A stretch of 64,000 nt of DNA, taken from assembly GCF_026242045.1 (NCBI RefSeq), contig NZ_JAPJDO010000019.1, forward strand, positions 1 to 64,000, given 5' to 3'. The stretch comes from Mycobacterium pinniadriaticum. GTDB taxonomy: Bacteria; Actinomycetota; Actinomycetes; Mycobacteriales; Mycobacteriaceae. Positions 1-9,267 of this stretch are shown piece by piece; position 1 is the first letter of the stretch; every line of letters starts with the position of its first letter. Under the pieces are notes generated by a model. That model was not told the DNA's origin. It was given only the letters and a program-made list of their open reading frames with translations, and did not search any database. The translations under genes and the position numbers were made by a program.

Positions 1-115
1 TTCCCGACGCCGGAGACACGCGACGCAGCTGGTCAGCACCCTCCATCGCCAGCGCGGCCGCACTGTACGACCGGTTTGCACCCGAGCGCAACTCACCCAC
101 GTCGACCTGCACCAC
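1..115 (-). CDS. Partial small protein, EspC/DUF2580-like N-terminus
   Basis: A minus-strand reading frame opens with adjacent GTG codons at 115 and 112 and runs without a stop off the left edge, giving about 38 residues. A run of G bases (TAGGGGG) lies a few bases upstream as a ribosome binding site. The residues (MVQVDVGELRSGANRS and on) are alanine-rich and helical with the pattern of small WXG100/EspC-type secretion-associated proteins, which begin with a short strand and then a long helix. The family call is inference from a short fragment. The remainder lies outside the window, so length and partners are unknown. Confidence 0.45.
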   Translation of the reverse strand, partial: MVQVDVGELRSGANRSYSAAALAMEGADQLRRVSPASG

Positions 116-168
116 ACACCCCCTAACGAGTTAGCTGTCGCTAAAGGGTACTACGCATGGTTTGCTGG

Positions 169-816
169 TCAACTCAGTCGCACCAGCACGCCAGTCTCAG
201 GGCGCGGTACCAGCTGCAGGCACACCAGGTAATAGAGGTAGCCGAGCGCCCAACCGGCCAGCACATCGGACGGGTGGTGAACGTTGAGCACCACCCGCGC
301 CAAGCCGACCAAAACGATCAGCACGCCACCGAGAACGCCCAGCCACGCTCGCAGTCCGGGGGTGAGACTCGGCCACAGCACGGTGAGCAATGCCAACACC
401 CCCACCATTGCCCCCAGGGCATGCCCCGACGGAAACGACGTCGACGAAGCGTAGACCAGCGCCGTCGCCGGTCGCGGCCGGTCGGCCAGGGACTTGGCGC
501 CTTCGGTCACCATCCCCATCAACCCGATGCTGAGCACCAAGAACAACGCCGTCAGCACGTTTCGACGGAGAAGCGCCACGATCAGCAGCACCAGCGCGAG
601 CAACCGAAAACCGTTCGGCCCGAACACGGCGCAGAACAGCGTCCAGAACGACACCCATCCGGGACGGGAGGCGCCGATGGTGTGGAACGCCTGCAGCATC
701 TGGGTGTCGACGGTGTCCAGCCAGGCCCAGTTCTGCAGGTAGCCGACCCACATCGCCGCGTAGACCAGCGCGGCGATCGCGGCCGATACGATCAACCAGA
801 ATTTCTTCGACGCCAT
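169..816 (-). CDS. PAP2-family membrane phosphatase
   Basis: Integral membrane phosphatase of the PAP2/undecaprenyl-diphosphatase type, 215 residues with about six hydrophobic segments. All three catalytic motifs are visible: K108-x6-R115-P116, then PSGH at 129-132, then R174-x5-H180 with D184 closing the third motif. Such enzymes remove phosphate from lipid phosphates such as undecaprenyl diphosphate or phosphatidic acid at the outer membrane face, but the substrate cannot be read from sequence. It is divergent from the next gene with a 38-base gap and stands alone, so no operon context helps. Confidence 0.9.
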   Translation of the reverse strand: MASKKFWLIVSAAIAALVYAAMWVGYLQNWAWLDTVDTQMLQAFHTIGASRPGWVSFWTLFCAVFGPNGFRLLALVLLIVALLRRNVLTALFLVLSIGLMGMVTEGAKSLADRPRPATALVYASSTSFPSGHALGAMVGVLALLTVLWPSLTPGLRAWLGVLGGVLIVLVGLARVVLNVHHPSDVLAGWALGYLYYLVCLQLVPRPETGVLVRLS

Positions 817-854
817 CCCTTCTTCAGTACCACGGCATCTGGCACGATCTCGAC

Positions 855-1337
855 GTGGCCGTGTTCCTGCGTCGGTTGTTCGGAATCGGGAAGCTGCCGC
901 GCGAGATGCGCGAGCAGTTCGACAGCGAGGGCATCATCTACCTCGCCGAGTACGTCGCGGTCAGCCGCCGGTTCAGCGGCAAGATACCGGGATTCCGCGC
1001 CAACGGAAGTTTCGCGAGCTATGTCGGGTCCCTGGTGTTCACCTCCCAGCGTGCCGTCGCCACGCTGTCGAGCGTTCCCAAGGTCGCCGGCCGCACCATG
1101 GATGTCCGCTGGGACGATCCGCAGCAGGGCGCCGTAAATGCTGAAATTTCCAGTGCTGGAGTCAGTTTGGAGGTCGACATCGCCGCCATCGACCCTCAGT
1201 TCAGCGGCCACCTGTCACTCACCTACAAGACGGAAATCCCCGACGATGTGTTGACTCGCCTGCCGAGGAGGAACCTCGCGTTCGAAGTCCCGGCCGAATA
1301 CGTCTACCGCGCGGTCGGAGTGCCACACAACCCGTGA
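855..1337 (+). CDS. Conserved mycobacterial protein of unknown function
   Basis: A 160-residue soluble protein starting at GTG 855, shortly after the divergent PAP2 start. It has no signal peptide or transmembrane segment. The body alternates short beta strands (for example SLVFTSQRAVATL), suggesting a small beta-rich fold. I do not recognise a characterised family. It converges on the methyltransferase at 1351 with 13 bases between stops. Codon use fits the neighbours and coding appearance is good; function is unknown. Confidence 0.7.
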   Translation: MAVFLRRLFGIGKLPREMREQFDSEGIIYLAEYVAVSRRFSGKIPGFRANGSFASYVGSLVFTSQRAVATLSSVPKVAGRTMDVRWDDPQQGAVNAEISSAGVSLEVDIAAIDPQFSGHLSLTYKTEIPDDVLTRLPRRNLAFEVPAEYVYRAVGVPHNP

Positions 1338-1350
1338 CCGGGCCGCAGCA

Positions 1351-2121
1351 TCACCTCGGCCCGACTTGAGCGACGAAGAAGATACGCCGGAACGGGAAGT
1401 AGGTGCGGCCGTCGGGCCGCACTGGGTAGGCCTGGTTCAACAAAGGGATCAACTCGGCGCGGAACTGCTGCCACTGATCGTCGGTCAACCGATCGCGTAG
1501 CGGGGTGAGCGCGGTGCCGCTGATCCAGTTCAGCACCGGATCCGGCCCGGTCAGTTCGTGGATGTAGGTGGTCTCCCACGCGTCGACGGTGCAACCCGCG
1601 CCGGTGAGCAACTCGGCATACCGAATGGGCGTCTCCACCGCGTCAACGTTCCGGAAAGCGAAATCGCCCAGCACTTTTGACCAGTGCGCCTGATCCGCCA
1701 GCGAGCGGATCGCGACGTGCGAGGGGGCATCGAAGTTGCCGGGGACCTGAACGGCGATCCAGCCGCCCGGCTCCAGCAGGCCGGCCCAGCGCACCATCAG
1801 CTCGCCGTGGCCGGGGATCCACTGCAACGCCGCGTTGCTGAACACGACATCGGTGTCCGAGCGTGGCGTCCAAGCGCTGATATCGCCGAGTTCGGCGTCG
1901 ATACCGCGTTCGCGCGCGGCGGCGACCATCTCCGGTGAGCTGTCGACCGCCTCCAGTGCGGCGTCCGGCCAGTGCTGGGCAAGCTGTTCGGTGAGATTGC
2001 CCGGCCCGCAGCCCAGGTCCACCACCCGTCGCGGTGACCGGGCCCCGATACGCGCGAGCAGATCGAAGAACGGGCGTCCACGCTGATCGGCGAAGGCCAG
2101 ATACGTCTGCGGATTCCACAT
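1351..2121 (-). CDS. tam: Trans-aconitate 2-methyltransferase
   Basis: Class I SAM-dependent methyltransferase, 256 residues. The SAM-binding motif VVDLGCGPG lies at 33-41, followed by the acidic residue loop (AVDSSPEM) and the LQWIPGHGELM region seen in Tam proteins. Tam methylates trans-aconitate, a spontaneous by-product that inhibits aconitase. The M. tuberculosis homologue (Rv0294) lies just beyond ESX-3, so placement near ESX-3 is conserved although the order here is rearranged. The start is ATG at 2121, 29 bases from the divergent glycosyltransferase start. Confidence 0.88.
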   Translation of the reverse strand: MWNPQTYLAFADQRGRPFFDLLARIGARSPRRVVDLGCGPGNLTEQLAQHWPDAALEAVDSSPEMVAAARERGIDAELGDISAWTPRSDTDVVFSNAALQWIPGHGELMVRWAGLLEPGGWIAVQVPGNFDAPSHVAIRSLADQAHWSKVLGDFAFRNVDAVETPIRYAELLTGAGCTVDAWETTYIHELTGPDPVLNWISGTALTPLRDRLTDDQWQQFRAELIPLLNQAYPVRPDGRTYFPFRRIFFVAQVGPR

Positions 2122-2150
2122 GCAGCCACTTCACCACACCGGCGCCCATC

Positions 2151-4055
2151 ATGAAATCCACAGCGTCTTCCCAGCTGTCGCGCCGTGAGCACGTCAGCAC
2201 CGTCGTGCACCGTGGTGCGGTGACCGCCACCGCCACCGCCGACCGCGCCGACATCGTCGCCGTGCCCGGGCCCGCCTTCGAGGAACGCACGGCGCTGAGG
2301 TGGCCGATCATCGCCCTGAGCTGCCTGCTGGTGGTCACGGCTGCGCTCTACCTCTGGAATCTGCCCATCAACGGCTACGGCAATTCGTTCTACGCGGCGG
2401 CCGCCGAGTCAGGCGCCAAGGACTGGACCGCATGGTTCTTCGGCTCCCTGGACCCGAACAACTTCATCACCGTCGACAAGCCGCCGGCGGCACTGTGGGT
2501 GACCGGGCTGTCGGTACGACTGTTCGGGATGAACAGCTGGGCCGTATTGGTGCCGCAGGCGTTGATGGGTGTCGCCGCCGTGGCCATCCTGTACGGGACG
2601 GTCCGCCGCATCGTGACCGAACCGACCCGCGGCCCGATCGCGGGGCTGATCGCCGGCGCTGTCCTTGCCCTCACACCCGCAGCGACGTTGATGTTTCGCT
2701 ACAACAACCCCGACGCCCTGCTGGTGTTGCTGATGGTCGTGGCGGCCTACTTCCTGGTACGCGCGGTCGCCACCGCGTCGTGGCGATGGCTCGCGCTGGT
2801 CGGTGTCGCGTTGGGATTGGCTTTCCTCACCAAGATGTTGGCCGGTCTGATGGTCCTGCCCGCCTTCGGCCTCGCCTATCTTCTTTTCGCGCAGACGAAT
2901 TGGTGGCGGCGTGTACTGCATCTGCTGGGCGCGACGCTGGCGCTGGTGATCTCCGCCGGCTGGTGGGTGGCGATCGTCCAGTTGTGGCCCGCCGGTTCGC
3001 GCCCCTATATCGGCGGCTCGACCGACAACACGGTGCTCAATCTGGCATTGGGCTACAACGGCGTCGACCGCATCATCGGCGGCGGCACGGGCTCGATAGG
3101 GTTCCACGGCGGCTGGGGCAGCCGGGCCGGGGTCCTCCGAATCCTCTCCGGGGAGATGGGTTACGAGGTGTCCTGGCTGCTGCCCGCCGTCGCCATCGCG
3201 ATCGTGGCCGCGGCGTATCTCGCCGTCCGCCGCAGACTCACCAGGATGGAAGCGGCCGGCTTCCTCATGTGGACGGTGTGGCTCGTCGTGTGCGGCCTGG
3301 TGTTCAGCTACATGACCGGCATGGTCCACCCGTACTACACCATCGCCCTGGCGCCGGCGGCAGGTGCACTGATCGGCCTGGCGGCCGTGTTGAGCAGGCC
3401 GGCGGCCATGGCCATGGTGGCCGTCGCCGCGGGCTGGGGCATCGTCCTGTTACACCGCGCCGACTTGGGCCCGACGTGGACCCGCTGGCTCATCGGGGCC
3501 ACTGCCGTCGCGGCGGTGGTGCTTCTCGCGATGGCACTGACGGCTTGGCCACGGCTGACACCGTTCGCACTGGTCATAGCGTTGTTCGCGAGCCTCTGCG
3601 GAACGGCGATGTTCTCCGTTGCCACCGCCGCCACCCCACACAACGGATCGATCCCGAACGCCGCTCACACAGCCAACGTATGGCCGACCATCGGGTCCCG
3701 CTTCGCGAAGACCCTGGTGATGGGCGCCAGTTCGGGCAATGTCGACCCGCGGCTGGCCGCAGCGCTGGGCGCCACGCACACCAGGTGGTCAGCAGCGACC
3801 TCGGGATCGCAGGCCGCCGCTTCGCTGGAGATCGCGTCCGGCACCGCGGTCATGGCGATCGGCGGATGGAGCAAGGACCCGGTACCCACCCTCCACCAGT
3901 TCGTCGACGCCGTACACGCCGGCAAGATCACCTACTACGTCGAGAGCGGGCGGATGCGCCGCCACGACCGCGTCGGCGGGCAGATCGCCGACTGGGTACA
4001 GCATCATTACCAACCGATGAAGGTGGGCGGCGCAACGGTGTATCGCCTGTTGTGA
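2151..4055 (+). CDS. GT39-type membrane glycosyltransferase (GT-C fold)
   Basis: Polytopic membrane protein of 634 residues with about eleven hydrophobic helices. The first extracytoplasmic loop has the ArnT/PMT-like signature (GYGNSFYAAAAES, then NNFITVDKPPAALW with a conserved Asp-Lys-Pro-Pro), followed by VTGLSVRLFG. Proteins of this type move a sugar from a polyprenyl-phosphate donor to a lipid or protein outside the membrane; acceptor unknown. I chose ATG 2151 because an upstream in-frame ATG would put the gene inside tam. The C-terminal 100 residues form a soluble extracytoplasmic domain. The hydrolase follows 58 bases later on the same strand. Confidence 0.85.
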   Translation: MKSTASSQLSRREHVSTVVHRGAVTATATADRADIVAVPGPAFEERTALRWPIIALSCLLVVTAALYLWNLPINGYGNSFYAAAAESGAKDWTAWFFGSLDPNNFITVDKPPAALWVTGLSVRLFGMNSWAVLVPQALMGVAAVAILYGTVRRIVTEPTRGPIAGLIAGAVLALTPAATLMFRYNNPDALLVLLMVVAAYFLVRAVATASWRWLALVGVALGLAFLTKMLAGLMVLPAFGLAYLLFAQTNWWRRVLHLLGATLALVISAGWWVAIVQLWPAGSRPYIGGSTDNTVLNLALGYNGVDRIIGGGTGSIGFHGGWGSRAGVLRILSGEMGYEVSWLLPAVAIAIVAAAYLAVRRRLTRMEAAGFLMWTVWLVVCGLVFSYMTGMVHPYYTIALAPAAGALIGLAAVLSRPAAMAMVAVAAGWGIVLLHRADLGPTWTRWLIGATAVAAVVLLAMALTAWPRLTPFALVIALFASLCGTAMFSVATAATPHNGSIPNAAHTANVWPTIGSRFAKTLVMGASSGNVDPRLAAALGATHTRWSAATSGSQAAASLEIASGTAVMAIGGWSKDPVPTLHQFVDAVHAGKITYYVESGRMRRHDRVGGQIADWVQHHYQPMKVGGATVYRLL

Positions 4056-4113
4056 GGCGCCCGCGCGGCTAGCATCCTCGGCAAGGTGATACCCGCTCGG
4101 AAAGGCCGCGACA

Positions 4114-5301
4114 ATGACGTCGGACGTTGATATCCCCATCCCCGTGCCCGATGTTGCGGGTGCCGATGCCGGTTACGAGGGGCTTCCCGACCGCTCCGAC
4201 CTGACGGCAGTGCAACGACTCGTCGTCGACTCGTCGGCCGTCGCCGACATCGGCCTGCGTACGGCGATCGCCTCCCTGGTCGGGGTATCCATGCTGCCGA
4301 CGGTCGCCAAGGGCATCGTCCGCCGCTCCGACCTGCACCGTGAGCGCAGCAACCTCGAGTTCTACGCCGAGCTCGCCGCACGCCACGACCCGGCAGCGTC
4401 GTTCCCCGCCCCCACGGTGCTCCCCACGGTGTCGGCCCGGCCGGCGAACCGGATCGCCCACCACATCGCACGCGGCAACGTGCACAACATCCGTTTCGAG
4501 AGCAGCTTCGAACCGGTCAACCCGAAGATGCGCAAGCAGTGGAAACGGTTGGAGCGCAACAACACCGTTTGGGCCCAGCACTGGCGTCACGACGACGGTC
4601 CGCGACCGACCCTGTGCGTGATCCACGGGTTCATGGGTTCGCCCTACCTGTTCAACGGCTTGTTCTTCTCGCTGCCGTGGTTCTACCGGACCGGGTACGA
4701 CGTGTTGCTCTACACGCTGCCCTTCCACGGCCGCCGCGCCGAAAAGGGCTCCCCGTTCAGCGGTTACGGCTTCTTCTCACAAGGGATGGCCGGATTCGCC
4801 GAGACCATGGCCCAGGCGGTCCACGACTTCCGCTCGGTGATGGACTGGTTGCGCGACACCGGCGTGGAGCGCATCGCGCTGACCGGAATGTCGTTGGGCG
4901 GCTACACCTCGGCTCTGGTCGCCTCGGCCGACGATCGGCTCGAGGCGGTGATCCCCAATGTTCCGGTGGTCACTCCCGAGCGGACATTCGACGAATGGTG
5001 GCCGGCCAACAAGCTGATCGAGTTGGGCCGCAGGTTCGGCACGATCAGCCGCGACGACTCGGCCGCCGCCTCGGCGTACCACTGTGCGCTGAACTACGCT
5101 CCGCTGGTGGCACGGGATCGGCGGCTCATCATCACCGGCCTCGGGGATCGGTTGGCCCCGCCCGAGCAATCCGAAGCGCTGTGGGAACACTGGGATCGCT
5201 GTGCGCTGCACTGGTTCCCGGGTAACCACATCCTGCACGTCAGCCAGCCGGAGTATCTGCGCCGCATCAATCGGTTCCTGCGGGCGTTCATGTGGGACTA
5301 G
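4114..5301 (+). CDS. Alpha/beta hydrolase (Rv0293c-like)
   Basis: A 395-residue protein with an N-terminal helical extension of about 160 residues and a C-terminal alpha/beta hydrolase fold. The oxyanion motif HGF is at 171-173, the nucleophile elbow GMSLGG places Ser260, the acid is probably Asp345 (GLGDRLAPP) and the base His372 (GNHILH). Mycobacteria carry a similar protein next to tam and ESX-3 (Rv0293c), so the genome context agrees. No signal peptide is evident. The substrate is unknown; esterase or thioesterase activity is the usual expectation. It converges on the large secreted-protein gene with 9 bases between stops. Confidence 0.8.
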   Translation: MTSDVDIPIPVPDVAGADAGYEGLPDRSDLTAVQRLVVDSSAVADIGLRTAIASLVGVSMLPTVAKGIVRRSDLHRERSNLEFYAELAARHDPAASFPAPTVLPTVSARPANRIAHHIARGNVHNIRFESSFEPVNPKMRKQWKRLERNNTVWAQHWRHDDGPRPTLCVIHGFMGSPYLFNGLFFSLPWFYRTGYDVLLYTLPFHGRRAEKGSPFSGYGFFSQGMAGFAETMAQAVHDFRSVMDWLRDTGVERIALTGMSLGGYTSALVASADDRLEAVIPNVPVVTPERTFDEWWPANKLIELGRRFGTISRDDSAAASAYHCALNYAPLVARDRRLIITGLGDRLAPPEQSEALWEHWDRCALHWFPGNHILHVSQPEYLRRINRFLRAFMWD

Positions 5302-5310
5302 GGCGGCTGC

Positions 5311-8160
5311 TCAGACTTGCGGCGGGCCGGGATAGTCGGTGAGGCTCACCACCGGGCCCGTAGCAGCCAGGCCCGACGGATTCTCGATCCATTGGTCCCT
5401 GACGATCATGGTGCTGTTCGGCAGGCAGATGATCGCGTCACCGTAGGTGCGGAGGTAAGTGTCGCCGTAGGACAGTGTGCCGGTGGAGTACGGCGGGACA
5501 TTCTGCTTGACGGTGGTGGATTCGGAGTCCTTCTCCTGGACGGAACCGGTATACAGAACGGTTGCTTCAGCTTCGATCTGCAGGCCTAGGAACACGCCCG
5601 CCTTCTCCTTGACCTTGATCCCCCCGCCGGTAGACCAGCTGTTGGTCTCGGACTTGTAGGTCGTGAGGGTTTCGGAGAACGAGTTTTCCTGCGAGGCGTT
5701 GTTGTAGTTGTACCGGGAGGGCGCGGTTACCGGTGCGGTGTAATAGCTCTGGCCGATGACGTTGACGCCGCACGAGCCGGGGGTCTGGCCCGCCGAGTTG
5801 TAATAACACGCGGCATCGACCGCCGCGGCGGCAAGGTTCGGATCCGCGGTGAGGTCGAAGGTGCTGAGGGTGGGCTGGATGATGTACATGACCTCAGCGG
5901 AATTCACTTCATCTTCACCGCCGTCCATACAGGCCGACGTCTGGCACTTAACGGCTGACCCACCGTCGGGGAAGTTCTTCAGGATCGCCTCGCTGATGGT
6001 CGCCGTCCCGCCGTCGTTGCGCTGCCATTTCACCACGGCCTCTTGGGCGCCATAGGCGGCGTAGTCCACTTCGATCCGCACCATCTGGAACGGCTGAAGG
6101 ACATAGCCTTCCGTCGGGGATTCATCTTCTTCGATCTCCCCACCGATCGCGATGAGCTTCTGCGGGTACGGCGTCAGGTTGACGATTTCGAAACCGCGCG
6201 TGGACAGTTGGTCGGGATGACCGGTGAGCAGAACCTGGGGCAGGCTCAGGATCGCCCGCGTTTCGGACTTCACGAAATCCCGAATCGCCGCGCCGAACGT
6301 CTTACGAGCCGGAGCGGGATCAGCCTCGGGTGCCGCGATATCCGCCGGTGTCGGATTACTGACCGGTGCCGACGTGTTGGTGGGGGCGGTCGGGACGGAC
6401 GTCGAGTTGGGATAGGGATCCGGGCCGGTTCCGATCGCGTAGTCGACGGTAGTCCAGATGGGCGCAGCAACCGGTGTCCCATCCTCGTTCTTGGCGTCAG
6501 CGGGAACCGGGCTCACGTACTCGATATCCGGGATCTTGATGGTGACGTCCTTGTCGGTCAACGTCATATCGACGATGTCGTGATATTCCCCGTAGGACAG
6601 CTGGATCTGACCGTACATCCCAGGCGCCACATTCACCGTCGCACCCTGCTTGGTGATGACGCCGTCGGTCCAGCTGTGCCCGTACTTCTCCTGAATTACC
6701 GCACTGACTTCCGACTCGAAATTCAGTGGGCCGAGGGAGAACTTGATCGAGCCGCCGGCCGCGATCTTCAAGTTCTGTTCTATCCCGTTGGTCTTGACCG
6801 CCTCATGGAACACCTCGTAGGTGTTGCTCGAGTCCACGGTCCCGTAGTTGAAGACAGTGTTGCCGACATTCTTGGCGGCGGAGTACACGATCGTCTCGTC
6901 GACGGCGTCCTGGGTGCAGCTGCCACGGTTCCCGCACAGGGCCGTGGCGACGATCGCCTGTCCCACCCCATCGGTGGGGCTGATGGTGATTTCGGTGCCC
7001 GCTTTCGGCAGGAAGAGAACCGTCTGGCTTACCGCCGCCTGGGGGTCCCCCGTCACCGGATTCGGGGTATTGAACACATCCGATTGCACGTCGCTGCTCG
7101 ACGGCGTCACGAAGGCACTGTCGAACCGGACGTAGACATCGAAGCTGCTGGTTCCGTCCGTCCAATCCATGGTGGCCCGACTGGACGTGTCGTCATCGTT
7201 GTTGGTGTAGAACCCCATTTCGACCTGGCGGGCAGTGTCGAGGACGTATCCGTTCTGCGGGCCGAAGGCCAGCGGGTCATACGTCGACAGGTTCGTCAGG
7301 GTCAGCGGCCGGCCGGTCAGGTTGATGAACGTGAGCTGAATGCTGGGCTGCGGAACGGGAATATCGGTGCTGGACACGCACTTCGAATCCACGCACGAGC
7401 CGGGGAACTCTTCTTCCGCGCTGCGGCCGGTGAGGTCCGCAACCAATGCCTGGACCGGTTGCAGCAGCGTATTCAATGCCAGCACAACGCGAGTGCCGAC
7501 AGGCCCCAGAGGAACCGGGCCCGACGCGGCCACTGGTTGCGTGGCGAGTTGGCCGGTCGCGGTGTCCGTGTCGCCCACTTCCCGGCGTGCGGCGGCCGCC
7601 AGCATCCATTCTGCCGGGGAACCCGGGGTATTGGTCAGCGGCGTGGCCAACGAGCTCAACACCGCCGTCACCAGGTCGGTGCCGGAACGCATGATGGAGG
7701 CGGGCGCCGGCAGGCTGGCGACCCGAAGCGTCGGTGTCGCGGCGGCCGCCGCGGCGACGGGTGCCACGGCGAGCGCTCTGGTCGTCTTCGTCGTGTCGGC
7801 GGAAGGTTCGTCGGGTCCGGTGCCGACGGATGACCGCGTAGCAGCGACGAGGCCGGCGGTCTCCGTCTTCGTCGTGACATGTGTTGTGGTGCGGGGTGAT
7901 CCGGTCTTCGACGTGACGGTCAAGGCGCTCAGCTTCGGCTTCGCGGGTCCGGTCTTCGGCTTGCCGGCCGACCCCCTCGGCTTCGGCTTCGCCGATCCGG
8001 TCTTCGTTGTGGTCGCCGGACCGGTCGACGCCGAGGACGAGCTGTCGTCGGACGACGTGTCGGCCTCGGCGACGGGAACGGGACTGCTGGCCAACGCCAC
8101 CCCGAGCCCCAGTGCGACGGTTGCGGCCGCCGCACGAGTGGTGAGCATGACTGGTTTCAT
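5311..8160 (-). CDS. Large secreted protein with duplicated aerolysin/ETX-MTX2-like unit
   Basis: A 949-residue protein. ATG 8160 is chosen because GGAGGA lies eight bases upstream and the residues that follow form a Sec signal peptide ending near VPVAEA. Residues about 35-130 are Ser/Thr/Lys/Pro-rich and low-complexity, like a wall-spanning linker. The rest contains two similar units, about 276-552 and 657-930. Each starts with an NLT strand motif (FINLTGRP, EIVNLTPYP), continues through GYVL, a Cys pair and a Thr/Ser-rich amphipathic beta stretch with SW, and ends at a Pro-Gly or Pro-Pro turn followed by L-S-Y-G. The last part has the alternating pattern of aerolysin/ETX-MTX2 beta pore formers. 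That fold is my inference; no characterised homologue is recognised. Confidence 0.72.
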   Translation of the reverse strand: MKPVMLTTRAAAATVALGLGVALASSPVPVAEADTSSDDSSSSASTGPATTTKTGSAKPKPRGSAGKPKTGPAKPKLSALTVTSKTGSPRTTTHVTTKTETAGLVAATRSSVGTGPDEPSADTTKTTRALAVAPVAAAAAATPTLRVASLPAPASIMRSGTDLVTAVLSSLATPLTNTPGSPAEWMLAAAARREVGDTDTATGQLATQPVAASGPVPLGPVGTRVVLALNTLLQPVQALVADLTGRSAEEEFPGSCVDSKCVSSTDIPVPQPSIQLTFINLTGRPLTLTNLSTYDPLAFGPQNGYVLDTARQVEMGFYTNNDDDTSSRATMDWTDGTSSFDVYVRFDSAFVTPSSSDVQSDVFNTPNPVTGDPQAAVSQTVLFLPKAGTEITISPTDGVGQAIVATALCGNRGSCTQDAVDETIVYSAAKNVGNTVFNYGTVDSSNTYEVFHEAVKTNGIEQNLKIAAGGSIKFSLGPLNFESEVSAVIQEKYGHSWTDGVITKQGATVNVAPGMYGQIQLSYGEYHDIVDMTLTDKDVTIKIPDIEYVSPVPADAKNEDGTPVAAPIWTTVDYAIGTGPDPYPNSTSVPTAPTNTSAPVSNPTPADIAAPEADPAPARKTFGAAIRDFVKSETRAILSLPQVLLTGHPDQLSTRGFEIVNLTPYPQKLIAIGGEIEEDESPTEGYVLQPFQMVRIEVDYAAYGAQEAVVKWQRNDGGTATISEAILKNFPDGGSAVKCQTSACMDGGEDEVNSAEVMYIIQPTLSTFDLTADPNLAAAAVDAACYYNSAGQTPGSCGVNVIGQSYYTAPVTAPSRYNYNNASQENSFSETLTTYKSETNSWSTGGGIKVKEKAGVFLGLQIEAEATVLYTGSVQEKDSESTTVKQNVPPYSTGTLSYGDTYLRTYGDAIICLPNSTMIVRDQWIENPSGLAATGPVVSLTDYPGPPQV

Positions 8161-8210
8161 CGAGTCCTCCGACCGTAGCGGTGGGCGCGCTGGACGACTG
8201 CGCGGCGGCA

Positions 8211-8254
8211 CTCGAATATTTATCAGCTCAGCCAATTTATTGCCGGTTTCAAAC
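8211..8254 (-). promoter_or_regulatory. AT-rich likely promoter of the secreted-protein gene
   Basis: This is the most AT-rich patch in the 174-base gap upstream of the secreted-protein gene, with the TTGAAA, AATAAATT and GATAAATATT elements on the minus strand. Spacing to a perfect -35/-10 pair is not convincing, so only a promoter region is claimed. Nothing else was found in this gap. Confidence 0.3.
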
Positions 8255-8334
8255 TGTCTGTTCAGCAGTTCATGGCAGGTCGTTCGACTTACAGACGCTC
8301 GCTGATCACCCTGCGTCCCAAGGTGACTCGCCGA

Positions 8335-9234
8335 CTAGCCCTTGACCGCGCTCACCAGGGTGACGCTGGCGAGCATATTGGCCGCCTCGGCGCTCGTAGG
8401 CGCGACGGAACGTCCGGCCGTCGTCAGATAGTCCAACAACGCGGTGTCCTGGGCCGTCCATCCGCGCTCGCCGAACCACTGCGCGGCCGGGGCGTGCTGC
8501 TCGTTGTACACCAGCTGCCACCATTGGCCGCGCTCGTTGTCGATGGCCTTGGCCTCCTGGACCTTCACCCGGAACGCATCGCGATCCATCGGCTTGCCCT
8601 CCTCGACCGCGAGGTGGCTGCCCGCACTGGCCAACGAGTCGATCCCGGTGAACAATTGCTCCTGGGCGCGGGCGGGCAGGTAGATCAGCAGCCCCTCGGC
8701 GATCCACGCCGACGGAAGACCCGCTTGAAAGCCGCTGTCGGCCAACGCCTGCGGCCAATCATCGCGGAGGTCGACCGCGACCTCACGCCGCTCGGCCCGC
8801 GCGGCGGCACCGTATGCGGTGATCGCGTCGCGCTTGAAGTCCAGCACCTGTGGCTGGTCGAGTTCGTACACCGTGGTGCCGGCGGGCCAATCGAGCCGGA
8901 AGGCGCGGGAGTCCAGTCCCGCGGCCAGCAGAACGATCTGGCGCACTCCGGCCCGGGCCGCACGACGGAAGTACGCGTCGAAGTAGCGGGTCCGCGCGGC
9001 TTGGAACGTGACGAAGTACTGGCCGAACTCGAGCGACGTGAGTGGATGCTCGGGCGCCCGACCGTCGAGCACCGCGGCCCACACACCGCCGGCTGCCCGG
9101 CAGAACACCTCGGCGAAGGGGTCAACAGCCAGTGGATCAGCCTTCTGCGCCTCCAGCGCCCGGGCGGCCGCGACGAACAAGGCCGTCGAGCCGACGCTGG
9201 TGGTGATATCCCAGGTGTCGTCGTCAGTTCGCAC
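8335..9234 (-). CDS. SAM-dependent methyltransferase, TIGR00027/Rv0281 family
   Basis: A 299-residue member of the mycobacterial family of putative SAM methyltransferases related to leucine carboxyl methyltransferases. Diagnostic features are the N-terminal W-D-I-T-T-S-V-G-S-T-A block, the AGLDSRAFRLDWP SAM-binding region, the ELDQPQVLDFK loop and WIAEGLLIYL. M. tuberculosis has a close relative (Rv0281) next to ESX-3. Substrate is unknown. It lies 33 bases downstream of the DUF2236 gene on the same strand and may be cotranscribed with it. Confidence 0.85.
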   Translation of the reverse strand: MRTDDDTWDITTSVGSTALFVAAARALEAQKADPLAVDPFAEVFCRAAGGVWAAVLDGRAPEHPLTSLEFGQYFVTFQAARTRYFDAYFRRAARAGVRQIVLLAAGLDSRAFRLDWPAGTTVYELDQPQVLDFKRDAITAYGAAARAERREVAVDLRDDWPQALADSGFQAGLPSAWIAEGLLIYLPARAQEQLFTGIDSLASAGSHLAVEEGKPMDRDAFRVKVQEAKAIDNERGQWWQLVYNEQHAPAAQWFGERGWTAQDTALLDYLTTAGRSVAPTSAEAANMLASVTLVSAVKG

Positions 9235-9267
9235 GTCCGCGAGGGTACGCGCGCATCCTGGCGGGGC

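Noticed and set aside
2034..2150. Upstream in-frame extension of the GT39 glycosyltransferase gene
   Set aside because: It lies inside tam on the opposite strand, and the conserved protein begins near ATG 2151.
8161..8235. 25-residue N-terminal extension of the secreted-protein gene
   Set aside because: A signal peptide starts at the internal ATG 8160, which has a good GGAGGA site; the extension has no such features.
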